A stretch of 64,000 nt of DNA from Streptomyces sp. NBC_01298 (GTDB lineage: Bacteria > Actinomycetota > Actinomycetes > Streptomycetales > Streptomycetaceae), in assembly GCF_035978755.1 (NCBI RefSeq), contig NZ_CP108414.1:7130001-7194000 (forward strand), in the 5' to 3' direction. Of the stretch, positions 16,101 through 25,165 are shown piece after piece. A program made the translations under genes and the position numbers. The notes beneath the pieces were generated by a model. It ran no database searches and had not been told where the DNA came from. It saw only the letters and a list, made by a program, of their open reading frames with translations. The stretch's first letter is position 1; each line of letters begins with the position of its first letter.

Positions 16101-19100
16101 ATGGCCTCGTTGCCGAACCCGCCCGCTGACACCCAGACCCGGGCCGATGCCCTCCGCCAGGCACTGGCGACCCGCGTGGTCGTCGCCGACGGAGCCATGG
16201 GAACCATGCTCCAGGCCCAGGACCCCACCCTGGAAGACTTCGAACAGCTCGAAGGCTGCAACGAGGTCCTCAACGTCACCCGCCCCGACATCGTGGCCAA
16301 CGTGCACCGCGAGTACTTCGAGGCCGGCGTCGACTGCGTCGAGACCAACACCTTCGGCACCAACTACGCCGCCCTCGCCGAATACGACATCGCCGACCGC
16401 AACCACGAGCTGTCGCTCGCCGGTGCCCGGATCGCCCGCGAGATCGCCGACGAGTTCACCGCCTCCACCGGACAGCAGCGCTGGGTCCTCGGCTCGATGG
16501 GCCCCGGCACCAAGCTGCCCACCCTCGGTCACATCGACTACGGCACCATCCGCGACGCCTACCAGATCAACGCCGAAGGCCTGATCACCGGCGGCGCCGA
16601 CGCGCTCCTCGTGGAAACCACCCAGGACCTCCTGCAGACCAAGTCCTCCATCGTCGGCGCCCGCCGCGCCATGGAGACCCTCGGCGTCTCCGTCCCGCTG
16701 ATCTGCTCCGTGACCGTGGAAACCACCGGCACGATGCTCCTCGGCTCGGAGATCGGCGCCGCGCTGACCGCGCTGGAGCCCCTGGGCATCGACATGATCG
16801 GCCTGAACTGCGCCACCGGCCCCGCCGAGATGAGCGAGCACCTGCGCTACCTCGCGCGCAACTCCCGCATCCCGCTCTCCTGCATGCCCAACGCGGGCCT
16901 GCCGGTCCTCGGCAAGAACGGCGCCCACTACCCGCTGTCCGCGAGCGAGCTCGCCGACGCCCAGGAGACCTTCGTCCGCGAGTACGGCCTCTCCCTGGTC
17001 GGCGGCTGCTGCGGCACCACCCCCGAACACCTGCGCCAGGTCGTCGAGCGGGTCCGCGGCCTGAACCCGGCCGTCCGCGACCCCCGCCCCGAGCCCGGCG
17101 CCTCCTCGCTCTACCAGACCGTCCCCTTCCGCCAGGACATCTCGTACATGGCGATCGGCGAGCGCACGAACGCCAACGGATCCAAGAAGTTCCGCGAGGC
17201 CATGCTCGAAGCCCGCTGGGACGACTGCGTGGAGATGGTCCGCGACCAGATCCGCGAAGGCGCGCACATGCTCGACCTGTGCGTGGACTACGTCGGCCGC
17301 GACGGCGTAGCCGACATGAAGGAGCTCGCCGGCCGCTTCGCGACCGCCTCCACCCTGCCCATCGTCCTGGACTCCACCGAGGTCCCCGTCCTGCGGGCCG
17401 GCCTGGAGAAGCTCGGCGGCCGCGCCGTCATCAACTCCGTCAACTACGAGGACGGCGACGGCCCCGAATCCCGCTTCGCGAAGGTCACCCGCCTCGCCCA
17501 GGAGCACGGCGCCGCACTGATCGCGCTGACCATCGACGAGGAGGGCCAGGCCCGCACCGTCGAACACAAGGTCGCCATCGCCCAGCGCCTCATCGAGGAC
17601 CTCACCGGGAACTGGGGAATCCTCGAGTCGGACATCCTCATCGACACCCTGACCTTCACCATCTGCACCGGCCAGGAAGAGTCCCGCAAGGACGGCATCG
17701 CCACGATCGAGTCGATCCGCGAACTCAAGCGCCGCCACCCCGACGTCCAGACCACGCTCGGCCTCTCCAACATCTCCTTCGGCCTCAACCCGGCCGCCCG
17801 CGTCCTGCTGAACTCCGTCTTCCTCGACGAGTGCGTCAAGGCCGGCCTGGACTCCGCGATCGTGCACGCCTCCAAGATCCTGCCGATCGCCCGGTTCACC
17901 GAGGAGCAGGTCACCACCGCCCTCGACCTGATCTACGACCGGCGCGCGGAGGGCTACGACCCGCTGCAGAAGCTGATGGCCCTCTTCGAAGGCGTCAACA
18001 CCAAGTCGATGAAGGCCGGCCGCGCCGAGGAACTCCTCGCCCTGCCGCTGGACGAGCGCCTGCAGCGCCGCATCATCGACGGCGAGAAGAACGGCCTGGG
18101 CGCCGACCTCGACGAGGCCCTCCAGACCCGCCCCGCCCTCGACATCGTCAACGACACCCTCCTGGAGGGCATGAAGGTCGTCGGCGAGCTGTTCGGCTCC
18201 GGCCAGATGCAGCTCCCCTTCGTCCTGCAGTCCGCCGAGGTCATGAAGACCGCGGTGGCCCACCTGGAACCGCACATGGAGAAGAGCGACGACGAGGGCA
18301 AGGGCACCATCGTCCTGGCCACCGTCCGCGGCGACGTCCACGACATCGGCAAGAACCTCGTCGACATCATCCTGACCAACAACGGCTACAACGTCGTCAA
18401 CATCGGCATCAAGCAGCCGGTCTCCGCGATCCTGGAAGCCGCCGCCGAGCACAAGGCCGACGTCATCGGCATGTCCGGCCTGCTGGTCAAGTCCACGGTG
18501 ATCATGAAGGAGAACCTGGAGGAGCTCAACCAGCGCAAGCTGGCGGCCGACTACCCGGTCATCCTCGGCGGCGCCGCCCTCACCCGCGCCTACGTCGAAC
18601 AGGACCTCCACGAGATCTACGAGGGCGAAGTCCGCTACGCCCGCGACGCCTTCGAGGGCCTGCGCCTGATGGACGCCCTCATCGCCGTCAAGCGCGGAGT
18701 CCCGGGGGCCAGCCTCCCCGAGCTCAAGCAGCGCCGCGTCGCCAAGCGCGACACCCCCCAGGCGGTGGAGGAGACCGAAGAGCCCGGCGGCCGCTCCGAC
18801 ACCTCCACCGACAACCCCGTCCCCACCCCGCCGTTCTGGGGCACCCGCGTCGTCAAGGGCATCCCGCTCAAGGACTACGCCTCCTGGCTCGACGAAGGCG
18901 CCCTCTTCAAGGGCCAGTGGGGCCTCAAGCAGGCCCGCGCCGGCGGCGCCACCTACGAGGAACTCGTCGAGAGCGAGGGCCGCCCGCGCCTGCGCGGCCT
19001 CCTCGACAAGCTGCACACCGAGAACCTCCTCGAAGCCGCGGTCGTCTACGGCTACTTCCCCTGCGTCTCCAAGGGCGAGGACCTGATCATCCTCGACGAC

Positions 19101-19610
19101 GCCGGCAACGAGCGGACCCGCTTCACCTTCCCCCGCCAGCGCCGCGGCCGCCGCCTGTGCCTCGCCGACTTCTTCCGCCCCGAGGAATCCGGCGAGATCG
19201 ACGTCGTCGGCCTCCAGGTCGTCACCGTCGGCTCCAAGATCGGCGAAGCCACGGCCAAGCTGTTCGAGTCCGACTCCTACCGCGACTACCTGGAGCTCCA
19301 CGGCCTCTCCGTCCAGCTCGCCGAGGCCATGGCCGAGTACTGGCACGCCCGCGTCCGCGCCGAGCTCGGCTTCGGCGGCGAGGACCCCTCCAAGGTCGAG
19401 GACATGTTCGACCTGAAGTACCGCGGCGCCCGCTTCTCCCTCGGCTACGGCGCCTGCCCCGACCTGGAGGACCGCGCCAAGATCGCCGACCTCCTCCAGC
19501 CGGAGCGCATCGGCGTCCACCTCTCCGAGGAGTTCCAGCTCCACCCCGAGCAGTCCACCGACGCCATCGTCATCCACCACCCCGAAGCGAAGTACTTCAA
19601 CGCCCGCTGA
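16101..19610 (+). CDS. metH: Cobalamin-dependent methionine synthase
   Basis: Transfers the methyl group of 5-methyltetrahydrofolate to homocysteine through methylcobalamin. The 1169-residue protein has the four expected modules: homocysteine-binding with the zinc cysteines GGCCGTTPEHL (Cys303, Cys304); pterin-binding; B12-binding with DVHDIG at residues 745-750 (His747 is the lower axial ligand); and a C-terminal AdoMet reactivation domain. A low-complexity linker of about 35 residues precedes the last. The ATG at 16101 is chosen over upstream frames because the protein then starts as in other streptomycetes. A small hairpin, GCACCC/GGGTGC, lies in the leader; I do not see a cobalamin riboswitch. 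Confidence 0.96.
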   Translation: MASLPNPPADTQTRADALRQALATRVVVADGAMGTMLQAQDPTLEDFEQLEGCNEVLNVTRPDIVANVHREYFEAGVDCVETNTFGTNYAALAEYDIADRNHELSLAGARIAREIADEFTASTGQQRWVLGSMGPGTKLPTLGHIDYGTIRDAYQINAEGLITGGADALLVETTQDLLQTKSSIVGARRAMETLGVSVPLICSVTVETTGTMLLGSEIGAALTALEPLGIDMIGLNCATGPAEMSEHLRYLARNSRIPLSCMPNAGLPVLGKNGAHYPLSASELADAQETFVREYGLSLVGGCCGTTPEHLRQVVERVRGLNPAVRDPRPEPGASSLYQTVPFRQDISYMAIGERTNANGSKKFREAMLEARWDDCVEMVRDQIREGAHMLDLCVDYVGRDGVADMKELAGRFATASTLPIVLDSTEVPVLRAGLEKLGGRAVINSVNYEDGDGPESRFAKVTRLAQEHGAALIALTIDEEGQARTVEHKVAIAQRLIEDLTGNWGILESDILIDTLTFTICTGQEESRKDGIATIESIRELKRRHPDVQTTLGLSNISFGLNPAARVLLNSVFLDECVKAGLDSAIVHASKILPIARFTEEQVTTALDLIYDRRAEGYDPLQKLMALFEGVNTKSMKAGRAEELLALPLDERLQRRIIDGEKNGLGADLDEALQTRPALDIVNDTLLEGMKVVGELFGSGQMQLPFVLQSAEVMKTAVAHLEPHMEKSDDEGKGTIVLATVRGDVHDIGKNLVDIILTNNGYNVVNIGIKQPVSAILEAAAEHKADVIGMSGLLVKSTVIMKENLEELNQRKLAADYPVILGGAALTRAYVEQDLHEIYEGEVRYARDAFEGLRLMDALIAVKRGVPGASLPELKQRRVAKRDTPQAVEETEEPGGRSDTSTDNPVPTPPFWGTRVVKGIPLKDYASWLDEGALFKGQWGLKQARAGGATYEELVESEGRPRLRGLLDKLHTENLLEAAVVYGYFPCVSKGEDLIILDDAGNERTRFTFPRQRRGRRLCLADFFRPEESGEIDVVGLQVVTVGSKIGEATAKLFESDSYRDYLELHGLSVQLAEAMAEYWHARVRAELGFGGEDPSKVEDMFDLKYRGARFSLGYGACPDLEDRAKIADLLQPERIGVHLSEEFQLHPEQSTDAIVIHHPEAKYFNAR

Positions 19611-19707
19611 GACGCACCCCGGCGCCCGCGGAAAGCGCCCCCGCGCAGGCGGCGGCGTAATACAACGCACATCGAGACGGACCGGCGTACACTAGTCGGT
19701 CCCATAC

Positions 19708-19760
19708 AGGCCGGTCACCTGTTCCCCCGGGCACACCCCCGGAGGCGAGGTGACCGGCCT
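19708..19760 (+). terminator. 13-bp hairpin between metH and the HAD gene
   Basis: AGGCCGGTCACCT (19708-19720) pairs perfectly with 19748-19760, leaving a 27-base loop that is itself partly self-complementary (CCCCCGGG and CCCCCGG). A TCTCGTCCCC tail follows. It lies 36 bases before the HAD start, so it could terminate metH readthrough or act as a leader attenuator. Confidence 0.55.
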
Positions 19761-19795
19761 TCTCGTCCCCAACGGACCCCCGGAAAGGTGCGCGC

Positions 19796-20497
19796 ATGAC
19801 GAGCACAGTCCCCGCCCCCGTCGCCCGTACGGCCGACGGACACGCCCTGCAGGCGGTGCTGCTCGACATGGACGGCACCCTCGTCGACACCGAGGGATTC
19901 TGGTGGGAGATCGAAGTCGGCGTCTTCGGCGAACTCGGCCACCGCCTCGACGAATCCTGGCGCGACATCGTCGTCGGCGGCCCCATGACCCGCAGCGGCG
20001 CCTTCCTCATCGAAGCCACCGGCGCCGACATCGGCCTCGCCGAACTCAGCGTCCTGCTCAACGAGCGCTTCGAAGCCCGCATCGCCGACCGCGTCCCCCT
20101 CATGCCCGGCGCCGAACGCCTCCTGAGCGAACTCGCCCGGCACAACGTCCCCACCGCCCTGGTCTCCGCCTCCCACCGGCGCGTCATCGACCAGGTCCTG
20201 CTCACCCTCGGCCGCGACCGCTTCACCATGACCGTCGCCGGAGACGAGGTCGCGCGCACCAAGCCGCACCCCGACCCCTACCTCCTCGCCGCCGGCGCCC
20301 TCGGCGCCCACCCCTCCCGCTGCGCCGTCATCGAGGACACCGCCACCGGCGTCGCCGCCGCCGAAGCCGCCGGATGCAGGGTCGTCGCCATCCCCTCCGT
20401 GGGCCTCATCGCACCCGCCCCCGGCCGCACCATCGTCCGCTCCCTCGAAGACGTCGACCTGCCCTTCCTGCGCTCCCTCATCACTCCGCTGAACTGA
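19796..20497 (+). CDS. HAD superfamily phosphatase (beta-PGM-like)
   Basis: Haloacid dehalogenase-type phosphohydrolase or mutase of 233 residues. The nucleophile motif is LLDMDGTLVDTE (Asp24, Asp26). Motif II is ALVSASHRR, motif III includes TKPHPDPYLLA, and motif IV is VIEDTATGVAAAEAAG. The alpha-helical cap after motif I is of the beta-phosphoglucomutase type. A GGAAAGG site precedes the ATG. The substrate cannot be read from sequence. Confidence 0.88.
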   Translation: MTSTVPAPVARTADGHALQAVLLDMDGTLVDTEGFWWEIEVGVFGELGHRLDESWRDIVVGGPMTRSGAFLIEATGADIGLAELSVLLNERFEARIADRVPLMPGAERLLSELARHNVPTALVSASHRRVIDQVLLTLGRDRFTMTVAGDEVARTKPHPDPYLLAAGALGAHPSRCAVIEDTATGVAAAEAAGCRVVAIPSVGLIAPAPGRTIVRSLEDVDLPFLRSLITPLN

Positions 20498-20977
20498 CCG
20501 CGCACGCTCCGTACCGGACGATCCGCCCCAGGACCAAGGTCCCGCGGGCGGATCTCCCGCGCACTTCCCCGGAGGCCGAAATTCCATCCCTACCGGGGGA
20601 GTTGTCCCGGGTGACCTTTGTCACCCGCAAAGACCCCTTCGCACCACTGCGCGCCCTCCCGCACCACCCCTTGTGTCCCCATTGATCAGCACCTGACCGA
20701 ATCTGCGCACGCCCCCGCGCACACCCCCCGTCAGCTCCCGCGACAGAGCGACAACACCCCCGCGCCACACGGTTCAAGCCACCCCTCCGCAGGCCACTAA
20801 TGTCGATCCGGGCACTGCGCCGCACCTCAGCCGTCCCGGACACACACCCCTGTATCCGGAACCGCGTGGACCGATCGTCACACCACCGGCCCGATCGTTC
20901 CGCCCAGAACGGGCGACCGTCGCGATGCCCTCCACGCCAGCTTTGAACAAGTGCCGGGTCGAGGGAGTACTACCAGC
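20498..20977. other. 480-bp intergenic region with hairpins, no gene
   Basis: The left part holds two hairpins (20520-20554 and 20608-20627). The rest, about 20640-20977, is C-rich with no supported coding frame. It leads into the first solute-binding-protein gene and so should contain its promoter. No operator or riboswitch was recognised. Confidence 0.5.
20520..20554 (+). terminator. Hairpin after the HAD phosphatase gene
   Basis: GATCCGCCC (20520-20528) pairs with GGGCGGATC (20546-20554), starting 22 bases after the stop. The loop carries the further pairable GGACC/GGTCC. A second small hairpin, CGGGTGAC-CTTT-GTCACCCG, follows at 20608-20627. Confidence 0.55.
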
Positions 20978-22582
20978 ATGAACCGCAAGACCATGGCGCT
21001 GACGGCAGCCGCCGGACTGCTCACCCCCGCGCTGACCGCCTGCGGCAGCACCAGCGGCGCAGGAGCGGGATCCGGAACGATCGTCGTCGGCACCACCGAC
21101 CGGTTCGAGGCAGCCGAATACGCCCCCGCCCCGCTCGACCCCGCCTACGCCTACGACGCCGGCGCCTGGAACATCCTCCGCCAGACCGTCCAGACGCTGA
21201 TGCACACCCCGCGCGGCGGCGGCAGCCCCGTCCCCGAAGCGGCCAACGACTGCCGCTTCACCGACACCGGCAACGAGAGCTACCGCTGCGTCCTGCGCAC
21301 CGGCCTCACCTTCGCCGACGGCAGCCCCCTCACCGCCAAGGACGTCAAGTTCTCCATCGAACGCGTCCTCGCGATCAAGGACGAGAACGGCCCCTCCTCG
21401 CTGCTCTCCACCATCGACACCGTCGAGACCAAGGGCACCGACACCGTCGTCTTCCACCTCAAGACCGCCGACGCCACCTTCCCGCAGAAGCTCTCCACCC
21501 CCGCCGCGGGCATCGTCAGCGCCAAGAAGTACGACGCCAAAAAGCTCCGCACCGGCTTCAACGTCGACGGCTCCGGCCCCTACACGATGAAGGCCGAAGT
21601 CAAGGACAACCGCCTCGTCCGCGCCGTCTTCACCAAGAACCCGCACTACCGGGGCGACCTCAAACTCCAGAACGACAAGGCCGAACTGCGCACCTTCGAG
21701 GACTCCGAAGCCGTCGGCAAGGCACTCGAGGACGGGACCATCCACATGGTCTCCCGCACCCTGTCGCCCGCGCAGATCACCGAACTCTCCGCCAAGCCCC
21801 CCAAGGGCATCAAGCTCGTCCCCATGCCCGGCCTGGAGATCCGCTACCTCGGCTTCAACACCGACGCCCCCACCGTCAAGGACAAGGCCGTACGCCAGGC
21901 CCTCGCCGCGGCCGTCGACCGGAACGCCCTCATCACCAAGGTCTACGGCAAGTCCGCGCAGCCCCTGTACTCACTGGTCCCCACCACCGTGACCGGCCAC
22001 GTCAACTCCTTCTTCAACAAGTACGGCGAAGCCAACACCGCCAAGGCCGCCGACCTGCTGAAGGCCGCCGGGATCAAAACCCCGGTCAAGCTCACCCTCC
22101 ACTACACCAACGACCACTACGGCGACGGCACCGCGGCCGAGTTCGAAGCCCTCAAGGCCCAGCTGAACTCCACCCGGCTCTTCGACATCACCGTCCAGGG
22201 CACCGACTGGGCCGACTTCCGGCCCGCCCAGAAGAAGGGCGAATACGCCGCCTACGGGCTCGGCTGGTTCCCCGACTACCCCGACGCCGACAACTTCCTC
22301 GCCCCCTTCCTGGAGCAGGACAACTTCCTGGGCACGCCGTACGCCAACACCACGGTGCGCACCAAGCTCATCCCCGAATCGCGCCGCGCCGTCGACCGGG
22401 GCGTCGCCGGCCCCGCGATCGCGGAGATGCAGGACATCGTCGCCGAGGACGTACCCGTCCTGCCCCTGTGGCAGGGCAAGCAGTACGTCGCCGCACGCGA
22501 CGGGATCACCGGAGTGGAATGGTCGGTCAACGCCATCTCCGACCTCCAGCTGTGGGAACTCGGCCGCGGCGTCAGCGGCTGA
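20978..22582 (+). CDS. ABC transporter peptide-type substrate-binding lipoprotein
   Basis: Extracellular solute-binding protein of family 5 (oligopeptide/nickel type), 534 residues. A lipoprotein signal ends at LLTPALTAC (Cys22 lipidated). Family segments include TFADGSPLTAKDVKFSIERV and AVRQALAAAVDRNALI. The ATG at 20978 follows GAGGGAG. No permease or ATPase gene is adjacent. The next gene encodes a paralogue with the same layout, so the pair arose by tandem duplication. The ligand is unknown. Confidence 0.9.
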   Translation: MNRKTMALTAAAGLLTPALTACGSTSGAGAGSGTIVVGTTDRFEAAEYAPAPLDPAYAYDAGAWNILRQTVQTLMHTPRGGGSPVPEAANDCRFTDTGNESYRCVLRTGLTFADGSPLTAKDVKFSIERVLAIKDENGPSSLLSTIDTVETKGTDTVVFHLKTADATFPQKLSTPAAGIVSAKKYDAKKLRTGFNVDGSGPYTMKAEVKDNRLVRAVFTKNPHYRGDLKLQNDKAELRTFEDSEAVGKALEDGTIHMVSRTLSPAQITELSAKPPKGIKLVPMPGLEIRYLGFNTDAPTVKDKAVRQALAAAVDRNALITKVYGKSAQPLYSLVPTTVTGHVNSFFNKYGEANTAKAADLLKAAGIKTPVKLTLHYTNDHYGDGTAAEFEALKAQLNSTRLFDITVQGTDWADFRPAQKKGEYAAYGLGWFPDYPDADNFLAPFLEQDNFLGTPYANTTVRTKLIPESRRAVDRGVAGPAIAEMQDIVAEDVPVLPLWQGKQYVAARDGITGVEWSVNAISDLQLWELGRGVSG

Positions 22583-22676
22583 CGCCCCGGCACCAAGCCC
22601 TCGGCACCAGGTCCTGGTGCCGGCCCTCCCCGGCACCAGAACCAGACGAGCCAGTAAGACTGAGAAGGATGTTCGC

Positions 22677-24260
22677 GTGAAGACACGGAACCAGTGGTTG
22701 GTCGCCCCCCTCGGAGCGGCCACCGCCGCCGCGCTGCTGACCGGATGCGGTGCGACCGACGGCTCCAACGCCGCCGGCGGCGGCAAGGGCGTCGTCATGG
22801 GCATATCCGACAAGGTGAAGGCCACCGACCCCGCCTCGGGCTACGACCCCGGCTCCTGGCTGCTCTTCAACAACGTCTTCCAGTCACTGCTCGGCTTCCC
22901 CAAGGGCGGCACCAACCCCGAACCCGACGCGGCGCAGTCCTGCGGCTTCGAGGGCAACGAGAGCAAGACCTACGTCTGCACCCTGCGCGGCGGCCTGAAG
23001 TTCAGCAACGGCAACAGCCTCACCGCCAAGGACGTCAAGTACTCCTTCGAGCGCACCCTCAAGATCAACGACGAGAACGGCCCCGCCGTCATGCTCGCGT
23101 CGATCGGCACCATCGACACCCCCGACGACAAGACCATCGTCTTCCACCTCAAGGCCCCCGACGCGACCTTCCCCAGCAAGATCGCGTCCGGCGCCGGCTC
23201 CATCGTCGACCACACCGAGTACCCGGCCGACAAACTCCGCACCGACGGCAAGGCCATCGGCTCCGGCGTCTACAAGCTGGACTCCATCGACGACAAGAGC
23301 GCCTCCTTCTCCGTCAACGACAGCTACACCGGCAAGGCCAAGCCGAAGAACAGCGGCGTCACCATGAAGTTCTTCAACGAGGACCAGGCCGCCCTCAAGA
23401 AGGTCCTCGAAAGCGGAGACGTCGACTTCGCCTTCCGCGGCCTCGCCGCCAAGGACATCGCCGGCCTCGCCTCCCAGACCGGCGACCAGAAGGTCGAAGT
23501 CGTCCAGGGCGCCGGCGCCGAAGTCGAACACCTCGTCTTCAACACGGCCGACCCCGTCGCCGGGAAGCTCCCCGTCCGCAAGGCCATCGCCTACCTCGTC
23601 GACCGCGAAGCGCTCGTCCGCGAGGTCTACGACGGCACCGCCACCCCGCTCTACTCCATCGTCCCGGCCGGCATCGCCTCCCACACCACCGCCTTCTTCG
23701 ACCGCTACGGCGGCGCCCCCCAGCCCGAGAAGGCCAAGGCCACCCTCCGCGCGGCCGGCATCAAGGACAAGGTCAAGATCACCCTGTACTCGACGCCCAG
23801 CCGCTACGGCCCCTCGACGGACCAGGAATTCCAGCTCATCGCCAAGCAGCTCAACGCCAGCGGCCTCTTCCAGGCCGACGTCAAGTCCGTCGAGTTCGAG
23901 CAGTACGAGAAGGACATCCAGGCGGGCAAGTACGGCGTCTACGTCAAGGGCTGGGTCCCCGACTACCCCGACGCCGACAACTTCACGCAGCCCTTCTTCG
24001 GCCCCGACAACGTGCTGCACAACAACTACGACAACAAGGAGATCACCGGGAGCATCATCCCGTCGACCTCCGCCAAGGCCGACCGCTCCTCCGCCAGCGG
24101 CGACTACGCCCGCCTCCAGGACATCGTCGCCGACGAGATCCCCCTGCTCCCGCTCTGGCAGAGCAAGCAGTACGCCGTCACCCGCCAGAACGTGACCGGC
24201 CTGCAGTGGTCCCTGGACGCCTCCACCGTCTTCCGCTTCTGGGAGATCAGCAAGGGCTGA
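22677..24260 (+). CDS. ABC transporter peptide-type substrate-binding lipoprotein (paralogue)
   Basis: Second family-5 solute-binding lipoprotein, 527 residues, lipobox LLTGC with Cys24. It shares with the upstream protein the segment KFSNGNSLTAKDVKYSFERT, the PDYPDADNF motif and the IVADEIPLLPLWQSKQY C-terminal region, and is clearly homologous along its length. The GTG start at 22677 has GAAGGA upstream. The gap between the paralogues is 94 bases. A strong terminator follows, and no transporter membrane subunit is encoded nearby. Confidence 0.9.
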   Translation: MKTRNQWLVAPLGAATAAALLTGCGATDGSNAAGGGKGVVMGISDKVKATDPASGYDPGSWLLFNNVFQSLLGFPKGGTNPEPDAAQSCGFEGNESKTYVCTLRGGLKFSNGNSLTAKDVKYSFERTLKINDENGPAVMLASIGTIDTPDDKTIVFHLKAPDATFPSKIASGAGSIVDHTEYPADKLRTDGKAIGSGVYKLDSIDDKSASFSVNDSYTGKAKPKNSGVTMKFFNEDQAALKKVLESGDVDFAFRGLAAKDIAGLASQTGDQKVEVVQGAGAEVEHLVFNTADPVAGKLPVRKAIAYLVDREALVREVYDGTATPLYSIVPAGIASHTTAFFDRYGGAPQPEKAKATLRAAGIKDKVKITLYSTPSRYGPSTDQEFQLIAKQLNASGLFQADVKSVEFEQYEKDIQAGKYGVYVKGWVPDYPDADNFTQPFFGPDNVLHNNYDNKEITGSIIPSTSAKADRSSASGDYARLQDIVADEIPLLPLWQSKQYAVTRQNVTGLQWSLDASTVFRFWEISKG

Positions 24261-24285
24261 GCCACCCGCCCGGGGCAAACGCGAC

Positions 24286-24330
24286 GGGTACGGGCCCGCC
24301 TCCGCACGAAGCGGAAGCGGGCCCGTACCC
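24286..24330. terminator. Long hairpin between convergent genes
   Basis: GGGTACGGGCCCGC (24286 onward) pairs with GCGGGCCCGTACCC (to 24330), and an inner TCCGC/GCGGA pair closes an ACGAA loop. It lies between the solute-binding-protein gene and the convergent response-regulator gene and should serve both. Confidence 0.8.
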
Positions 24331-24382
24331 GTACCTGCGAAACGGCGAACAGAGCCGCCGGCCGAGCGGTCCGGTGGCCTGC

Positions 24383-25057
24383 CTACTGGCCGGCCCCCGG
24401 ACGCACCAGACCGCTCTCGTACGCGTACACCGCCGCCTGCACCCGGTCACGCAGACCCAGCTTCGTCAGCACATGACCCACATGCGTCTTCACCGTCGTC
24501 TCGCTCACGAACAGATCCGCCGCGATCTCCGCGTTCGACAATCCCCGGGCCACCAGCTTCAGCACCTCGACCTCACGCTCCGTCAACGAAGCGATCATGT
24601 CCGGGACGGTGTCCTCACCCGACGGCAGATGCCCCGCGTACTTGTCCAGCAGCCGCCGCGTGATGCTCGGCGCCAGCATCGCCTCGCCACCCGCCACCAC
24701 CCGGATCGCCTGCACCAGCTCCGTCGCCGGCGCGTCCTTCAGCAAGAACCCGCTGGCCCCGGCCCGCAGCGCCTCCACCACGTACTCGTCCAGATCGAAC
24801 GTCGTCAGCACCAGCACCTTCGCCGGACCGTCCCGGCCCGGACCCGTGATCTGCCGCGTCGCCTCCACCCCGTCCATCCGCGGCATCCGGATGTCCATCA
24901 GCACCACATCGGGCTGCAACGCCCGCACCTGGTCCAGCGCCTGCAGACCGTCCCCGGCCTCCCCGACCACCGCCAAGTCCTGCTCGGCCTCCAGGATCAT
25001 CCGGAAACCGGTACGCAGCAGGGGCTGATCGTCGACCAGCAGTACGCGGATCGCCAC
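24383..25057 (-). CDS. NarL/LuxR-family response regulator
   Basis: Two-component DNA-binding regulator of 224 residues. The receiver domain has the acidic pair Asp9-Asp10 (LLVDDQP), phospho-acceptor Asp55 (VLMDIRMPRMDGVEA) and the Lys of GFLLKDAPA. The C-terminal LuxR helix-turn-helix is LTEREVEVLKLVARGLSNAE then SETTVKTHVGHVLTKLGL. The GTG at 25057 is preferred because GAGGTGG lies five bases before it; a GTG three codons upstream (25066) is the alternative. No sensor kinase is adjacent. Confidence 0.9.
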   Translation of the reverse strand: MAIRVLLVDDQPLLRTGFRMILEAEQDLAVVGEAGDGLQALDQVRALQPDVVLMDIRMPRMDGVEATRQITGPGRDGPAKVLVLTTFDLDEYVVEALRAGASGFLLKDAPATELVQAIRVVAGGEAMLAPSITRRLLDKYAGHLPSGEDTVPDMIASLTEREVEVLKLVARGLSNAEIAADLFVSETTVKTHVGHVLTKLGLRDRVQAAVYAYESGLVRPGAGQ

Positions 25058-25165
25058 GGGGTCCACCTCGTATTCGTAGGGCTCATCGGATCATCGGGCC
25101 ATCGGGTCTTCGGGTTCATCCGGACACCACCAGGTAACCCGGCCCATTCTGCCCTGACGCCGAGA

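Noticed and set aside
16095..19670. A 1191-codon open frame on the minus strand opposite metH
   Set aside because: It is a high-GC antisense shadow of metH: low-complexity Gly/Ala/Val composition, no domains, and the opposite strand encodes a complete methionine synthase.
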